A stretch of 64,000 nucleotides of DNA, from assembly GCA_015065645.1 (NCBI GenBank), contig SVPW01000004.1, positions 23,531 through 87,530 on the forward strand. Reading direction: 5' to 3'. Each line of letters starts with the position of its first letter. Position 1 is the first letter of the stretch. The notes beneath the pieces are model-generated. The model did no database searches. It was not told the origin of the DNA and saw only the letters and a list, made by a program, of their open reading frames with translations. Of the stretch, positions 24,741 through 35,263 are shown piece by piece. Origin of the DNA: Oscillospiraceae bacterium (GTDB lineage: Bacteria; Bacillota; Clostridia; Oscillospirales; Acutalibacteraceae). Made by a program: the position numbers and the translations under genes.

Positions 24741-24782
24741 AAAAACGGATAAAAATCCAATTGTGATTTTTTATCCGTTTTT
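24741..24782 (-). terminator. Terminator of the second AraC gene
   Basis: A 15-bp stem (24741-24755 with 24768-24782) has an ACGGAT core and A/T-rich ends, 13 nt beyond the stop of the minus-strand AraC gene ending at 24795. Confidence 0.75.
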
Positions 24783-24794
24783 TTAATATTTAGA

Positions 24795-25598
24795 TTACTT
24801 ATCAGCAGTGTTATTTTCAGATAAGGCTCTTAATTTTTTTCTGTAAGCACCGGGAGTAATATTATAATACTTTTTATAAAGCCTTATAAAATAATCAGGG
24901 CTTGTAAATCCGCACTCATAAGCTAAATCCGCAATACATATATCGGTTGTAGAAAGCATTTTATTGGCATAAAGCATAGCCGCATCAGCAAGGTCTTTAT
25001 TAGGAGAAATACCAAAAAGAGAATGGTATTTTGTTGAAAATCTTGAACGGCTTAAATTTACATACTCTGCCATTGTTGCAACAGACCAGCTTCCCGGATT
25101 TTGATATATAAGAGTTCTGAGGTTGTCAAAACGGGTTTGGGTTGAAAAGCCGTCAAATGTGATTCTCCGTCTCTGCTCTTTTGAAATCATTGTAAACATT
25201 TCAAAAATAATAGAATCAATACCTTCAATATAATTATTGAATTTTTTAACGGTATGCGTTTCAACAAGCTCAATTGCATCGGTAATTTCATTTTGCAAAT
25301 TGGTGTAAAAAATACGGTTCAGCGGAATGTGCAATTCTTCAAAAATATTTTCATTTGTAATGTTAAAATGTAAAAAGTTATGCATCATTCGTATTTTTTT
25401 TGCAGTGTAGTTTAATTTGCTTCCAGGAGTGAAAATAATACAGGCATTTGAAGATGTATCAATTTCTTCTCCGTTAAGCTTGATGCAGATAGGATTGATA
25501 AAATGTAAAAATATATAAGTTTTAGCTTCAGCATTAATGGTAAAACCTATTTTTTGATGCTTTAAATGCATTGCCTGTTCAGCAGTAAATAAAGGCAT
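24795..25598 (-). CDS. AraC-family regulator adjacent to the arabinan locus
   Basis: The 267-residue protein has an N-terminal cupin-like sensor (about 1-130) and a C-terminal AraC DNA-binding domain: SVATMAEYVNLSRSRFSTKYHSLFG, then ICIADLAYECGFTSPDYFIRLYKKYYNITPGAYRKK near the end. The ATG at 25598 is chosen because GGAG lies 8 nt upstream; an in-frame ATG at 25616 has none. It is divergent from the GH93-like gene, the classic position for a regulator of a sugar-utilisation gene, so control by arabinose or arabino-oligosaccharide is a fair inference. B. subtilis uses a GntR/LacI-type AraR for arabinan instead, so this would be a different solution. Confidence 0.9.
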   Translation of the reverse strand: MPLFTAEQAMHLKHQKIGFTINAEAKTYIFLHFINPICIKLNGEEIDTSSNACIIFTPGSKLNYTAKKIRMMHNFLHFNITNENIFEELHIPLNRIFYTNLQNEITDAIELVETHTVKKFNNYIEGIDSIIFEMFTMISKEQRRRITFDGFSTQTRFDNLRTLIYQNPGSWSVATMAEYVNLSRSRFSTKYHSLFGISPNKDLADAAMLYANKMLSTTDICIADLAYECGFTSPDYFIRLYKKYYNITPGAYRKKLRALSENNTADK

Positions 25599-25625
25599 TT
25601 TATCAACTCCGTTCACTTTTTAATT

Positions 25626-25654
25626 ATCATATCATATTTGAAGTTTAATTGCAA
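25626..25654 (-). promoter_or_regulatory. Promoter for the arabinan-side AraC regulator
   Basis: On the minus strand TTGCAA (25654-25649), a 17-bp spacer and TATGAT (25631-25626) lie 27 nt before the start at 25598. Confidence 0.55.
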
Positions 25655-25757
25655 TTTTTATTTTTGATTTTGACCGACTTTTTGTTTTATTAAAAACTTT
25701 AAAATCGATTTATTATTTTGAGGTTTGCATAAATGAATCAAAAAGCAAAATGAAATA

Positions 25758-25786
25758 TTGCGGTTTTTGTGCAAATGTGATATTGT
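25758..25786 (+). promoter_or_regulatory. Candidate weak promoter of the GH93-like gene
   Basis: TTGCGG (25758-25763), 17 bp and TATTGT (25781-25786) are a poor match to consensus, as expected of a promoter that needs an activator such as the divergent AraC protein. The region 25655-25757 between the divergent promoters has no other clear element. Confidence 0.35.
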
Positions 25787-25831
25787 TAAATTGCGGATAA
25801 TTCCGAAAAAATGAATTGGAGGAATAGCAAA

Positions 25832-28800
25832 ATGAAAAAAGTTTTAGCGCTTGTTCTCAGTATGGCACTCGTTCTAAGTGTGTTCGTTTTTCCTGTAGCC
25901 ACTTTTACTGCTTCTGCTGAGGGCGAAAAATCCACCACCGCACTTTCTTTTAGCGATGCTATCACAGTTTTGGATGAGGAAATCAATCCAAGAGCAATTC
26001 GCACAAAAGTTCTTAGTGACGGTACAGTTGCCGCTGTTTATTACAGAAGCGGCAGCGGAATTTACTATGCCACCAGTAATAACGGCGGCGTAACATTTTC
26101 TGAAGGGGTAAAGATTATCGGTAATGCAACCGATAGCGTGCTTGCGGCTTCAGAAGAGGTAACCACACAAACCACACTTGCTAAAGAGTATGTTGCAACA
26201 TACGGTCAGTATGGTCGTGGCAGACTTGAAGCGCAAAATCCGAATCTTGTTGAACTCAAGAACGGTGATGTAGCGGCTTTTTATCGCTATAACACTTTTG
26301 AGACCGACCCCACAAATAAGCCTTGGAGCATTTATTATGCTTCTATCTGCTATCAGATTCTTGATAAGGATACCGGCGTTTGGGGCGATGTACAGGTAAT
26401 GTATGAATGTACCCAAGAGGATGTTGTTGCTGATTCGGGCTCTCCTTACGGTGTGTGGGAGCCGGACCCTGTTTACATAGGCGATGAACTTTTCTGTTAC
26501 TTTGCAGATACCGATCTTCCCGGAAATGTTAGTTATCAGCATATTATGTATTGTGTATATGATGAAGATACCGGTAAGTTCGGGGCACCTGCTATTGCAC
26601 AAAATGGTATTAACCACGAGTCCCGTGACGGTATGAGTGTTGTTACCAAGCTTTCAGACGGCACTTATGCAATGGTATTTGAGTCCACAAGAACAGACAA
26701 AGATGATTATACCGATATTCACAATTCTACTACTTTTGTTATTAAAATGTCCTTCTCAGAAGACGGTAGAACCTGGACCGATCCTGTTATCGTTGCAAAA
26801 CCCAATCCTGTTAATGAGCCTGCCACAGCATCTGATGAGTATGCCGTATGTGCAGCTCCTTATGTTGTAACACTGCCTGACGGTCGTCTTGCAGTTTCTT
26901 ATCAGACTACCGACCGCTATATCGGTACAACACCTAACCGTGTATCTTACCGTATAGGTACTCAGGTTGCAATTTCTTCTCAAGCTATTACTTATGATAC
27001 CTTTGCAAATAATTCTATAGATGATGATGTAACTTCCTATTTTGCAGCAGAGTACAATCCCGGTGTACACGCTGAAAATGATTTTTCTAAATCTGCAAGC
27101 CTTATGGTAAACAATAATAGACTTTATGTTTATTACAGTGTGGGCGAAAATGTTTGGACTGAGGTTGACGGTGTTGTAACCGAAAAGCATAACTTCGGTG
27201 ATGTAAGAATGGCTTATATGCAGTTGCCAAAAGAAGATGAAATTGATGCCGCAAACAGAAATAATTATATCGTATATCACAACAATAAAAAGGATGTAAC
27301 CGTTAATGATGACGGCTCGTTCTCATTTGCAACAGGCACTACAAATATGCTTTACGGCAAGGAAGAAAAGGTAGTAGTTGACAAAGATATTGCTATCGGT
27401 GATCTTTATTCTGAAAGCACTTATACAAGACATGCAGGAACATATACCTTTAATACTACAGATGATTTTATCAGAACTTCCGGTCAAGGTAAGGCTATAA
27501 TTACTTCTACTGCTAATATGACCTCTTTTGATGCAAGTGTTACTATACAGGGTAATAATATTTCCGGTGATATAAATGAGGGTTATGTCTTGGGCGGTGT
27601 AACACTCTTTACCAATCCTAATACATTAACAGCTACTACCTTTAATCCTGAAGGCGTCCTATTAGCTATCAGAAGAAACACATCAAAGTTGAATTTGGTA
27701 GAGTTGGTTGTTCGTTATTGCGATGCTGCCGGAGTAGCAAAATGGTCGAAAGCTTATACACTTTCCAGCACTTTTGATACAACTGATTTAGATCCTAAAT
27801 TTACAATGAATCTTTCTGTTGACGAAAGCGGTATTTCTGTTAAGGTTTATAATGCTGAAACAGGCAAACAAATGGGTACAGATTATGAATTACCTCTTAC
27901 CAATGGTGGTCTTACCTTTAAAAAAGGTGCATTGGGCTTTGCTGTAAACGGTGTTCATACCTTTACCAATTTTACTGTTACAAATGCTAAAGAAAAAGTA
28001 AATGTTGATAACAGTGTTATGGAAACAGCAGGCGATCTTAATGCTTCTGCAACCTTTAATTTCCCGAGTGATATAGCTGTTGGAAATCAGATTGGTATGT
28101 CTTTCAGAGTTAAGTCTGCTGCCGATGCTTCTCCCGGACTTAGCGGTTATGTTGTAAAACTTCTCCAAACAGTTTCTACTGAGGATAATTTCCAGGTTCA
28201 GCTTACCCGTTACGGAACAAATGCTGATGGTACTGTAAATGTTAATCTTGGTAATATGTACACCGAAAAAGCTGATATTTTAGGAGAAGATAACAGCGAA
28301 GCCGGTAAATCCATAAAGATGGATGCAAATTTGAGGGATAATATTCTTACAATAACCCTTACTAATGTTGCAAATCCGTCTCTTACTTCTACTCATGTTT
28401 TTGATTTGACTAAAGCAAGCGGTGCTTACAGCGATTATTATGCAGAAGGCGGCTTCGGATTTTTCAAGAACGGAAACACCACAAATATCACTGTTTCTGA
28501 TATAAGTTTTGAAAAGTGCGCTAAAAACGTAAATGACATTGCTGATAACAGTGTTTATACAGTATACGCTCCTGATGAAAGTGCAGGCGTAACCTATCAG
28601 GATAATGCATTTGTTAATAATGATGCTGTAACAAAGAAGATTATGCTTAATGATGTTATCGCTTCAAATCTCAAGGCTGATGCAACCTTTGAGGTCGGTT
28701 TTGATGGCAATATTAAGGGCGGTATTATCTTCCGTGCTGCAAATGTTGGTAATTCAATAGATGCTATGGAAGGCTATTCTGTAGCTATCTGGAAGAATGC

Positions 28801-30229
28801 TCACACAACAGGTAATTACGGCCGTATAGTATTGTTTGTTTATAAGTGGGGCAGAAATAAAGACGGTGAATTGATGTATCTCGGCGAAGTTGCAAGACTT
28901 GTTGATACTACATCCTTTAACGCCGTATATCCGAATGCTGAAAACGATATGCTTGCTTCTGCAGGTGCACATATTAAGGTGAATGCAGAGGTTGAAGGAA
29001 TCAATGTAACAGCTTGGTTTGAAGTTCTTGATGAAAACAATGTTGTTGCAGCAACCTCAGGCACACTTCAAACTGCTCTTGATGCTAAGAGCTTTGCAAA
29101 CGAAGCTGATGCAACCGTTTATAACAGCGGTGCGGTAGGTGTTTCTATCAGCACATTAGGCTCTGTTTGTGATTTCAATATTATTGAAGCTGATAATATG
29201 ATAGATGCTTCAAATATTGGCGGTTATAACATTTATTCCGAAAACTCCGACACATTAGTAACCGATTCTATTAACAATAAGATCTATTCCATCACAACTG
29301 GTAATAAACAGGCTGTACTTTCAGGAATAAGCCTTAGCGAGTTTAAGGCAAGCGCTACTATGAAGAGTACATCTGCAGGCAAAACCTACAATATAGGTTT
29401 TGACTTTATGATAAATGAATCGACCCATTCGGGTTATGCCTATAATACAACCCACGCAACTATGGGCTATGAAGGCTATCGTGTAGTTCTTGTTCGTAAC
29501 GGTAACGAATCTGCAAATCCTGCAGGCACAATGATTTATCTATTTAAGTTCACTAAGGATGAAAGCGGTTATACCCGTACCAAAATCAAGACAGCTTCAA
29601 ACGCTGATTTCTTTGCCGATTACACCTCTTACGATGAAATTGAAGTTGATTACAGTGTTGAACTTATTGGCGGAACTCTTACCGTAAAGGCTGTCATGTG
29701 TGAATATCCCAACAGAACTATAACCCTTACTTATGACGGTCTTGAGGGTTCCGGTGCTACAGGTTGGTTTATTTCCGGTGGCGGTTCACTTACAGGTCTT
29801 TCTGTAAGAGCTCCTTACGAAAATGGTATGCTTACCGCAGCAGAATGTGTTAACGGCTCTGTTTATGCAGCTGTAAACAGTGGTGCTGCAAAGGTTGGCG
29901 ATACTGTTAAAATTGTTCCTGTTGCAAATAACGGTTATGTTGCACTTTCTGTTTACACAACTGTAAACGGTGTTAAGACCGAAGTTGCTGAGGGCGAAAA
30001 CGGCTTTGTATTCACAAAGGTTTACGGTGCAACCGAAATTTCTGCAATATTTGCGTTACTTGGTGACCTTGACGGTAATGATGATCTTAGTGCCGGCGAT
30101 ACAATAGCACTTCGTAAGCATCTCCTTAATGTTGAAGAAGCTAACGAAAGAATCGCTGACTGCAACGAAGATGATACCGTTAATGTTAAGGACCTTGTAA
30201 ATCTTAAGAAGAAAATCGCCGCAAAATAA
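25832..30229 (+). CDS. Secreted GH93-like exo-arabinanase with repeated modules and type I dockerin
   Basis: The protein has 1465 residues. Signal peptide at 1-30 (to ASAEG). Residues ~35-480 are a sialidase-type beta-propeller with RAIRTKVLSDGTVAAVYY and a VWEPDP block. E210 in VWEPDP and E284 in VFES are spaced as I remember for the GH93 exo-arabinanase catalytic pair. Four beta-sandwich-like modules follow (about 527-720, 723-897, 905-1121, 1129-1328); modules 1 and 3 clearly resemble modules in the wall protein at 46219-49266. Then come an InlB-repeat-like domain (1330-1408) and a dockerin (1409-1465) with DLDGNDDLSAGD and DCNEDDTVNVKD calcium loops. The start at 25832 has GGAGG upstream. 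GH93 is inferred from motifs and locus; GH33 sialidase is the main alternative. Confidence 0.8.
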   Translation: MKKVLALVLSMALVLSVFVFPVATFTASAEGEKSTTALSFSDAITVLDEEINPRAIRTKVLSDGTVAAVYYRSGSGIYYATSNNGGVTFSEGVKIIGNATDSVLAASEEVTTQTTLAKEYVATYGQYGRGRLEAQNPNLVELKNGDVAAFYRYNTFETDPTNKPWSIYYASICYQILDKDTGVWGDVQVMYECTQEDVVADSGSPYGVWEPDPVYIGDELFCYFADTDLPGNVSYQHIMYCVYDEDTGKFGAPAIAQNGINHESRDGMSVVTKLSDGTYAMVFESTRTDKDDYTDIHNSTTFVIKMSFSEDGRTWTDPVIVAKPNPVNEPATASDEYAVCAAPYVVTLPDGRLAVSYQTTDRYIGTTPNRVSYRIGTQVAISSQAITYDTFANNSIDDDVTSYFAAEYNPGVHAENDFSKSASLMVNNNRLYVYYSVGENVWTEVDGVVTEKHNFGDVRMAYMQLPKEDEIDAANRNNYIVYHNNKKDVTVNDDGSFSFATGTTNMLYGKEEKVVVDKDIAIGDLYSESTYTRHAGTYTFNTTDDFIRTSGQGKAIITSTANMTSFDASVTIQGNNISGDINEGYVLGGVTLFTNPNTLTATTFNPEGVLLAIRRNTSKLNLVELVVRYCDAAGVAKWSKAYTLSSTFDTTDLDPKFTMNLSVDESGISVKVYNAETGKQMGTDYELPLTNGGLTFKKGALGFAVNGVHTFTNFTVTNAKEKVNVDNSVMETAGDLNASATFNFPSDIAVGNQIGMSFRVKSAADASPGLSGYVVKLLQTVSTEDNFQVQLTRYGTNADGTVNVNLGNMYTEKADILGEDNSEAGKSIKMDANLRDNILTITLTNVANPSLTSTHVFDLTKASGAYSDYYAEGGFGFFKNGNTTNITVSDISFEKCAKNVNDIADNSVYTVYAPDESAGVTYQDNAFVNNDAVTKKIMLNDVIASNLKADATFEVGFDGNIKGGIIFRAANVGNSIDAMEGYSVAIWKNAHTTGNYGRIVLFVYKWGRNKDGELMYLGEVARLVDTTSFNAVYPNAENDMLASAGAHIKVNAEVEGINVTAWFEVLDENNVVAATSGTLQTALDAKSFANEADATVYNSGAVGVSISTLGSVCDFNIIEADNMIDASNIGGYNIYSENSDTLVTDSINNKIYSITTGNKQAVLSGISLSEFKASATMKSTSAGKTYNIGFDFMINESTHSGYAYNTTHATMGYEGYRVVLVRNGNESANPAGTMIYLFKFTKDESGYTRTKIKTASNADFFADYTSYDEIEVDYSVELIGGTLTVKAVMCEYPNRTITLTYDGLEGSGATGWFISGGGSLTGLSVRAPYENGMLTAAECVNGSVYAAVNSGAAKVGDTVKIVPVANNGYVALSVYTTVNGVKTEVAEGENGFVFTKVYGATEISAIFALLGDLDGNDDLSAGDTIALRKHLLNVEEANERIADCNEDDTVNVKDLVNLKKKIAAK

Positions 30230-30269
30230 GGCGAAAATCTTAAATTTTACTTAATTTAAAACATATAAA

Positions 30270-30306
30270 CACAGTCTTGCCGAATTTCGGCGAGGCTGTG
30301 TTTTTT
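30270..30306 (+). terminator. Strong terminator after the GH93-like gene
   Basis: A stem of about 14 bp (30270-30283 with 30287-30300, two G-T pairs) has a 3-nt loop and is followed by six T residues. It separates the GH93-like gene from the 12-gene array, so the two have independent expression. Confidence 0.88.
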
Positions 30307-30432
30307 CTACCGGTTCTAAAAGTTGGTGATTTTTGGATACTTGGACAAAAAGAAAGGTGTTTTTTTGAGATACTTCTGTTATAACAACTATAGAATAAAA
30401 CAAAAAGTCTGTTTCATAAAACAAAATTCATA

Positions 30433-30460
30433 CCATATAGATATGGATATATAGTATAAT
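30433..30460 (+). promoter_or_regulatory. Candidate promoter and overlapping palindrome of the arabinan operon
   Basis: A TATAAT (30455-30460) lies 37 nt before the GH2 start. The -35 position holds no consensus but overlaps a 14-bp palindrome CCATATAGATATGG (30433-30446, 6-bp arms). A regulator bound there would touch the -35 area. Either an activator-dependent promoter or a repressor site fits. The rest of 30307-30432 is AT-rich with no clear element. Confidence 0.4.
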
Positions 30461-30496
30461 ATAATTACTAAAATATCATTGTGGGGGTATAGGCGA

Positions 30497-32266
30497 ATGT
30501 ACAGCTTTGAAATGATAGAAAAACATCCAAATCCTCAAAATTACCGTAAAGATTTTTTTTCTCTTGACGGTGAATGGGAGTTTGCTTTTGATAAGGAAAA
30601 TAAAGGACTTTCTGAGGGTTGGTTTATTGATAAAGAATTGCCTCTTAATATCCGTGTTCCGTTTGTTTACCAGTCAAAACTAAGCGGCGTTGATTCGGAT
30701 GAATTTTGTGAGGTTGTTTGGTATAAGCGTTCTTTTGAGTTTGGCGCAAACTTTTTTAATAAACGAACCATACTTCATTTTGCAGCTGTAGATTATGAGT
30801 GTGATGTTTGGGTAAACGGAAAACATGCAACACATCATATCGGTGGATATTCTTCCTTCAAGGTTGATATTACAGAGCTTTTACATAGTGGTGAAAATGA
30901 AATATCCCTTAGAGTAGTTGATCGTGATTTTGCAAAGGAAAATATTCGTGGAAAACAGCTTTGGGGAAAAGGTGAATTTGGTTGTTGGTATAAACGCTAT
31001 ACAGGCATTTGGCAAAGTGTTTGGCTTGAGGCTGTTTCAAGAGTACACATTGATAAGTTTATTCTTCGTGGTGATGTTGATACCAATACCGTTTCTCTAA
31101 AAGCAGAGCTTAAAAACTTTTTACCGGATGAGGTATTTTGTGCTGATATTGAAATAACGGTCAATGATATTTCGGTGGCTCATGCCTGCTTTGATGTTTA
31201 TGACGGATATATTGATGAAAAAATAAATGTGGATTACCGCAATTCTCCTTTTAGGGGAAGTGAGTGGTGGTCACCTGAGCATCCAAATCTTTATCAAATG
31301 CTTATAACCCTTAAAAGCAATGATGAGATTATGGATGAGCTTCAAACCTATTTCGGCATGAGAAAAATTGAAGCTTCAAACGGTAGGGTATTGCTTAATA
31401 ATTTCCCGTTTTATCATCGCAGTGTTCTTAATCAGGGCTATTATCCCGATGGTTATATTACTCCTGAAGATGATGAACGCATCATTTCGGATATTAAACT
31501 TATAAAGTCTATGGGTTATAACGCAATGCGTATTCATCAAAAAATTGAAAGTCCAAGATTCCTTTATTGGTGTGACCGCATTGGTATTGCTGTTTGGGAA
31601 GAGATTCCCTCAATGTACCACTATCGTGAATTGCAAGCCCACAACATAATGAGTGAGATGACCTCAATAGTTGAACGGGATATTAATCATCCTGCAATTA
31701 CCGCTTGGGTATTGTTTAATGAATCTTGGGGTGTTCAGCAGATACGCTTTGATTCTCAACAGCAAAATCTTACAAAAGGCGCTTACTTTACTGTTAAATC
31801 TATGGATCCCACACGTTTTGTTATCAGTAATGACGGTTGGCAGCAAACCGAAACCGATCTTGTTACCATTCATGATTATTCTGCTTACGGTGATGAAATT
31901 TTTGACCGTTATAATAATACAGCAGGATATGAAATTGGTGAAAATCCCGTTGCAGGACAGAGAAGATTTGCTTTTGCAGAGGGTCATTCTTACAGCGGTC
32001 AACCTGTTATGCTTACCGAATTTGGCGGTATATCTTATGCTGCTGACGGCGGTTGGGGTTATAACGATAAGGTTAAAACAGAGGAAGAGTTTATTGAACG
32101 CTTTAAGAGTCTTACTCATGCAATAAGAAAAATCCCTTATATGACAGGGTATTGCTTTACACAGTTTACCGATGTTGAAAATGAACAAAACGGTCTTGTG
32201 ACGATTAATCGTGAGCCTAAGGCCGATTTGCAAAAGATAAGAAAGATTAATCTTGGTGCTTTATAA
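30497..32266 (+). CDS. Glycoside hydrolase family 2 protein
   Basis: The 589-residue GH2 enzyme has a sugar-binding N-terminal jelly roll (FFSLDGEWEFAFD near residue 20, VWVNGKHATHHIGGYSSFKVDIT near 105), an immunoglobulin-like middle and a TIM barrel. The acid/base is E409 in FNESWG and the nucleophile E508 in LTEFGG. It has no signal peptide, so it should act in the cytoplasm on imported oligosaccharides. It is shorter than classical LacZ and resembles the small GH2 beta-galactosidase/arabinosidase group. Beside arabinan genes, a role on galactose or arabinose side chains of pectin is likely; exact specificity is unknown. The ATG at 30497 is preferred over the in-frame start at 30479. It is the first gene of the array. 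Confidence 0.9.
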   Translation: MYSFEMIEKHPNPQNYRKDFFSLDGEWEFAFDKENKGLSEGWFIDKELPLNIRVPFVYQSKLSGVDSDEFCEVVWYKRSFEFGANFFNKRTILHFAAVDYECDVWVNGKHATHHIGGYSSFKVDITELLHSGENEISLRVVDRDFAKENIRGKQLWGKGEFGCWYKRYTGIWQSVWLEAVSRVHIDKFILRGDVDTNTVSLKAELKNFLPDEVFCADIEITVNDISVAHACFDVYDGYIDEKINVDYRNSPFRGSEWWSPEHPNLYQMLITLKSNDEIMDELQTYFGMRKIEASNGRVLLNNFPFYHRSVLNQGYYPDGYITPEDDERIISDIKLIKSMGYNAMRIHQKIESPRFLYWCDRIGIAVWEEIPSMYHYRELQAHNIMSEMTSIVERDINHPAITAWVLFNESWGVQQIRFDSQQQNLTKGAYFTVKSMDPTRFVISNDGWQQTETDLVTIHDYSAYGDEIFDRYNNTAGYEIGENPVAGQRRFAFAEGHSYSGQPVMLTEFGGISYAADGGWGYNDKVKTEEEFIERFKSLTHAIRKIPYMTGYCFTQFTDVENEQNGLVTINREPKADLQKIRKINLGAL

Positions 32267-32293
32267 GATTTAAACTTTAAGGAGGCCGGTGCC

Positions 32294-35263
32294 TTGAAAA
32301 AAATATTGGTGTATAAATCAAATGAAAAAAATATATTTAAGCGTGCGCTTTGTATATTCTTTATTTTGATATTGCTGTTAAATTGTATAATTACAGCTTC
32401 AGCTGAAAGCACCGCAAATTCTTCAGCCGAAAAAACGAACGGTAAAGAAAACACAGCTTTGTCAAACAAGGACAAGGCTGAGGCTAATTATCGTTCTGTT
32501 TATAAAAGCTACACATTTCCAAAATACAACGGTGATGATATAGCTTTCTCTGCGGCACAAATTGCCTTGGGCGGGGAGATAATTGCTGATGCACCTGAAT
32601 ATGACCAAAATGCTGTAAAAATAGCTCAGGGGAATAAGGTGGATTTTGTGATTGAAGTGCCGCAGGATGCTCAATACAAGATTATGGTTGAGTATTTTGA
32701 TGCTTCAAACAGCACATTGCCTGTAAACTGTGCGGTTGCAATAGATGGAGAATACACCTGTTACGAAATGCGTAATCAGCAGTTTGAAAGTGATTGGGAA
32801 TATGAAATAGATGAGTTTTCTACTGATCGCTATGGTAATGAGATTGTTCCTGAATCGGTTAGGGTATCACGGTGGAAACAAAAATTCATTTCAGATGCTG
32901 CCGCTATTACTATTGAGCCTTTTTGGTTTCAGCTTTCGGCAGGAAGCCATAATATAAGCTTTGATTGCTCTCAGGGTAATATTTTGATTGGTAAAATATT
33001 ACTTACTGCCGAAAAGAAATCTGAACATGGAAAGGTTGGAACACCAAAGGGTAATGAAGTTGTTGTTTTGGAGGCTGAGCGTTTTGCTTACAAAAACAGT
33101 GCTTCTATTCGTCCTGCGGGTGAATATGATACCGCAGTTTCACCTTATGATTATGCTAATTTAAAGCTTAATATGCTTTCGGGTTCGTCCTTTGCAGATG
33201 GCGGACAAAGTGTTACATACACATTTAATGTTGATAAAAGCGGTTATTATTATTTAGGCTTTAGATACCGCCAAAATTCTAAAACAGATTTTCCTGTTTT
33301 TCGTTATCTATATCTTGACGGAAAGCTTTATAATGATGATTTTAAAAATATAGCCTTTGATTATTCAAGAGATTTTGTTAATGTTTCTGTTAAAGATAAA
33401 AACGGCAAGCCGATAGGTGTTTATCTTGAAAAGGATATTACCCATACATTAACCCTTGCAGTATCACTTGAAAATATGGCTGATATTATTGATGATGTTA
33501 ATGTTTTGATTGATGAAATAAATGATACATCATTGCAGATAATGAAGGTTAGCGGTAACAATACTTCAACCTACCGTGATTTTGATATAATTGCATATAT
33601 TCCCACCATTAAGGATGATCTTAATGATTGGGCAAAGCGTATTGATGATATATATAATCGTTTAAGTGCGTATGCACCTGATGTTGATACTGTTGGCGAA
33701 TATGCAACATTAAAAATTTGCGTAAAGCAGTTAAATTCTTTAACAGAGAATATTAATGATTTACCAAATCGTATTAATGAGCTTTATCAGGGTGATAGTT
33801 CAATAGGTCAGTATCTTGCAAACACACTTGAAAGCCTTTATACATCACCACTTACCATAGATCAAATTTATATTTACCAAAATGAAGATAATCTTCCTGA
33901 GGAACCGGGGTTCTTTTACAGTATCGGTATGTCGTTCTGCCGTTTTCTCAATTCCTTCTCATCAGATTATTATTCAAGCGGTGATAATAAAAACGCTGAG
34001 CATTTGCAGGTTTGGGTAAACCGTTCCCGTCTATACATTGAGTTAATGCAAAAAATGGTAGATGATGATTTTTATAATAAGCATAATATTACCGTTGATA
34101 TTTCTCTTATGCCAAATGAAGAAAAATTAGTTTTGGCAAGTGCATCGGGTAATGCACCTGATGTTGCAATGGGTGTTACTTATACCATTCCTTTTGAGCT
34201 TGCTATTCGTGGTGCTATTAAAAAGCTTAGCGATTATCCAAATTGGGATGAGGTATCATCACGGTTTGGTAAGGGTATAGTTAATATCGGTGCTGTTGAT
34301 GGCGGATATTATTTATTGCCGGAAACCTCTGATTTTCTTGTTCTTTTCTATCGTAAGGATATTTTGGATGAGCTGGGGCTTTCGGTTCCAAACACTATGG
34401 ACGAAGTAAAGCAGATGCTTCCTGTTTTAAAACGATACGGAATGGATTTTTATTCCCATATAGCAGGTCATCCTGGAACTAAAACACTTTCTGTTTTAGT
34501 ACCGTTTATTTATCAAATGGGCGGTAGGGTATATGGAAAAACTGCAACCGATTTAATGATTACTTCTGAACAAACAGTTAATGCGTTCAGTGAAATGTCT
34601 GATTTGTTTACTATTTATGATATTCCCTATGAAGTAAGCAACTTTTATCAGCATTTCAGAAGCGGTTCAATTCCTTTAGGTATTTCAGGATTTAATACAT
34701 ATATGACACTTCTTAATTCTGCTCCTGAAATTGCAAACTCTTGGGGTGTGGCTCCATATCCCGGTTATCTTGATGAAAACGGAAATGTTCTTCGTTATAT
34801 CAGCGGTGCTCAGTCAACAGCAATCATATTTGAAAGCACTAAGTATGAGCAAAAATCTTGGGATTTCTTAACATGGTGGACAGAAGCTAAAACACAATCT
34901 GAATTTGCCGAAACACTTCGTCTCACATACGGTAATGAATATATGTGGAATACCGCAAATTTAGAGGCTTTTGCAAAGCTTCCATGGAACGAACAGCATA
35001 AAGCAACAATCCTTCAGATGCTTGACTGGATTGTTGAAGTTCCAAGAATACCGGGAAATTATATGACACAGCGTTCTCTTTCAAACGCACTTAACAATAT
35101 TGTGCTGAGTAATGGTAATGTTCGTCAGGAATTGGCGGAGGCCACAAAGGATATTCGTGCCGAAGTTAATTCAAAGCTTGAAGAGTTTGGTTATAATGAC
35201 GGCAGTAAGGTAATTAAAGATTTCAAAATAGTAGAACAGGAGGGATATTATGAGAGCCGATAA
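32294..35263 (+). CDS. Giant sugar-binding protein: two lectin-like domains fused to an ABC solute-binding domain
   Basis: The protein has 989 residues. A membrane-spanning or signal segment lies at about 18-37. Two beta-sandwich, CBM6/35-like domains follow: about 75-240 ([21 protein letters not shown]) and 256-395 ([11 protein letters not shown], then [11 protein letters not shown]). A helical spacer (about 400-540) leads to an extracellular solute-binding domain of the sugar ABC type (about 570-985, with GNAPDVAMG and [12 protein letters not shown]). This is about twice the usual binding-protein length. The start is TTG at 32294, with GGAGG 8 nt upstream. It overlaps the first permease by 14 nt. 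The fused lectin domains would pre-concentrate polysaccharide at the importer. Confidence 0.85.
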   Translation: MKKILVYKSNEKNIFKRALCIFFILILLLNCIITASAESTANSSAEKTNGKENTALSNKDKAEANYRSVYKSYTFPKYNGDDIAFSAAQIALGGEIIADAPEYDQNAVKIAQGNKVDFVIEVPQDAQYKIMVEYFDASNSTLPVNCAVAIDGEYTCYEMRNQQFESDWEYEIDEFSTDRYGNEIVPESVRVSRWKQKFISDAAAITIEPFWFQLSAGSHNISFDCSQGNILIGKILLTAEKKSEHGKVGTPKGNEVVVLEAERFAYKNSASIRPAGEYDTAVSPYDYANLKLNMLSGSSFADGGQSVTYTFNVDKSGYYYLGFRYRQNSKTDFPVFRYLYLDGKLYNDDFKNIAFDYSRDFVNVSVKDKNGKPIGVYLEKDITHTLTLAVSLENMADIIDDVNVLIDEINDTSLQIMKVSGNNTSTYRDFDIIAYIPTIKDDLNDWAKRIDDIYNRLSAYAPDVDTVGEYATLKICVKQLNSLTENINDLPNRINELYQGDSSIGQYLANTLESLYTSPLTIDQIYIYQNEDNLPEEPGFFYSIGMSFCRFLNSFSSDYYSSGDNKNAEHLQVWVNRSRLYIELMQKMVDDDFYNKHNITVDISLMPNEEKLVLASASGNAPDVAMGVTYTIPFELAIRGAIKKLSDYPNWDEVSSRFGKGIVNIGAVDGGYYLLPETSDFLVLFYRKDILDELGLSVPNTMDEVKQMLPVLKRYGMDFYSHIAGHPGTKTLSVLVPFIYQMGGRVYGKTATDLMITSEQTVNAFSEMSDLFTIYDIPYEVSNFYQHFRSGSIPLGISGFNTYMTLLNSAPEIANSWGVAPYPGYLDENGNVLRYISGAQSTAIIFESTKYEQKSWDFLTWWTEAKTQSEFAETLRLTYGNEYMWNTANLEAFAKLPWNEQHKATILQMLDWIVEVPRIPGNYMTQRSLSNALNNIVLSNGNVRQELAEATKDIRAEVNSKLEEFGYNDGSKVIKDFKIVEQEGYYESR

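Noticed and set aside
26150..27280. Minus-strand open frames inside the GH93-like gene
   Set aside because: The plus-strand frame codes for a coherent signal-peptide, propeller, module and dockerin protein; the antisense frames have no homology signal or start site.
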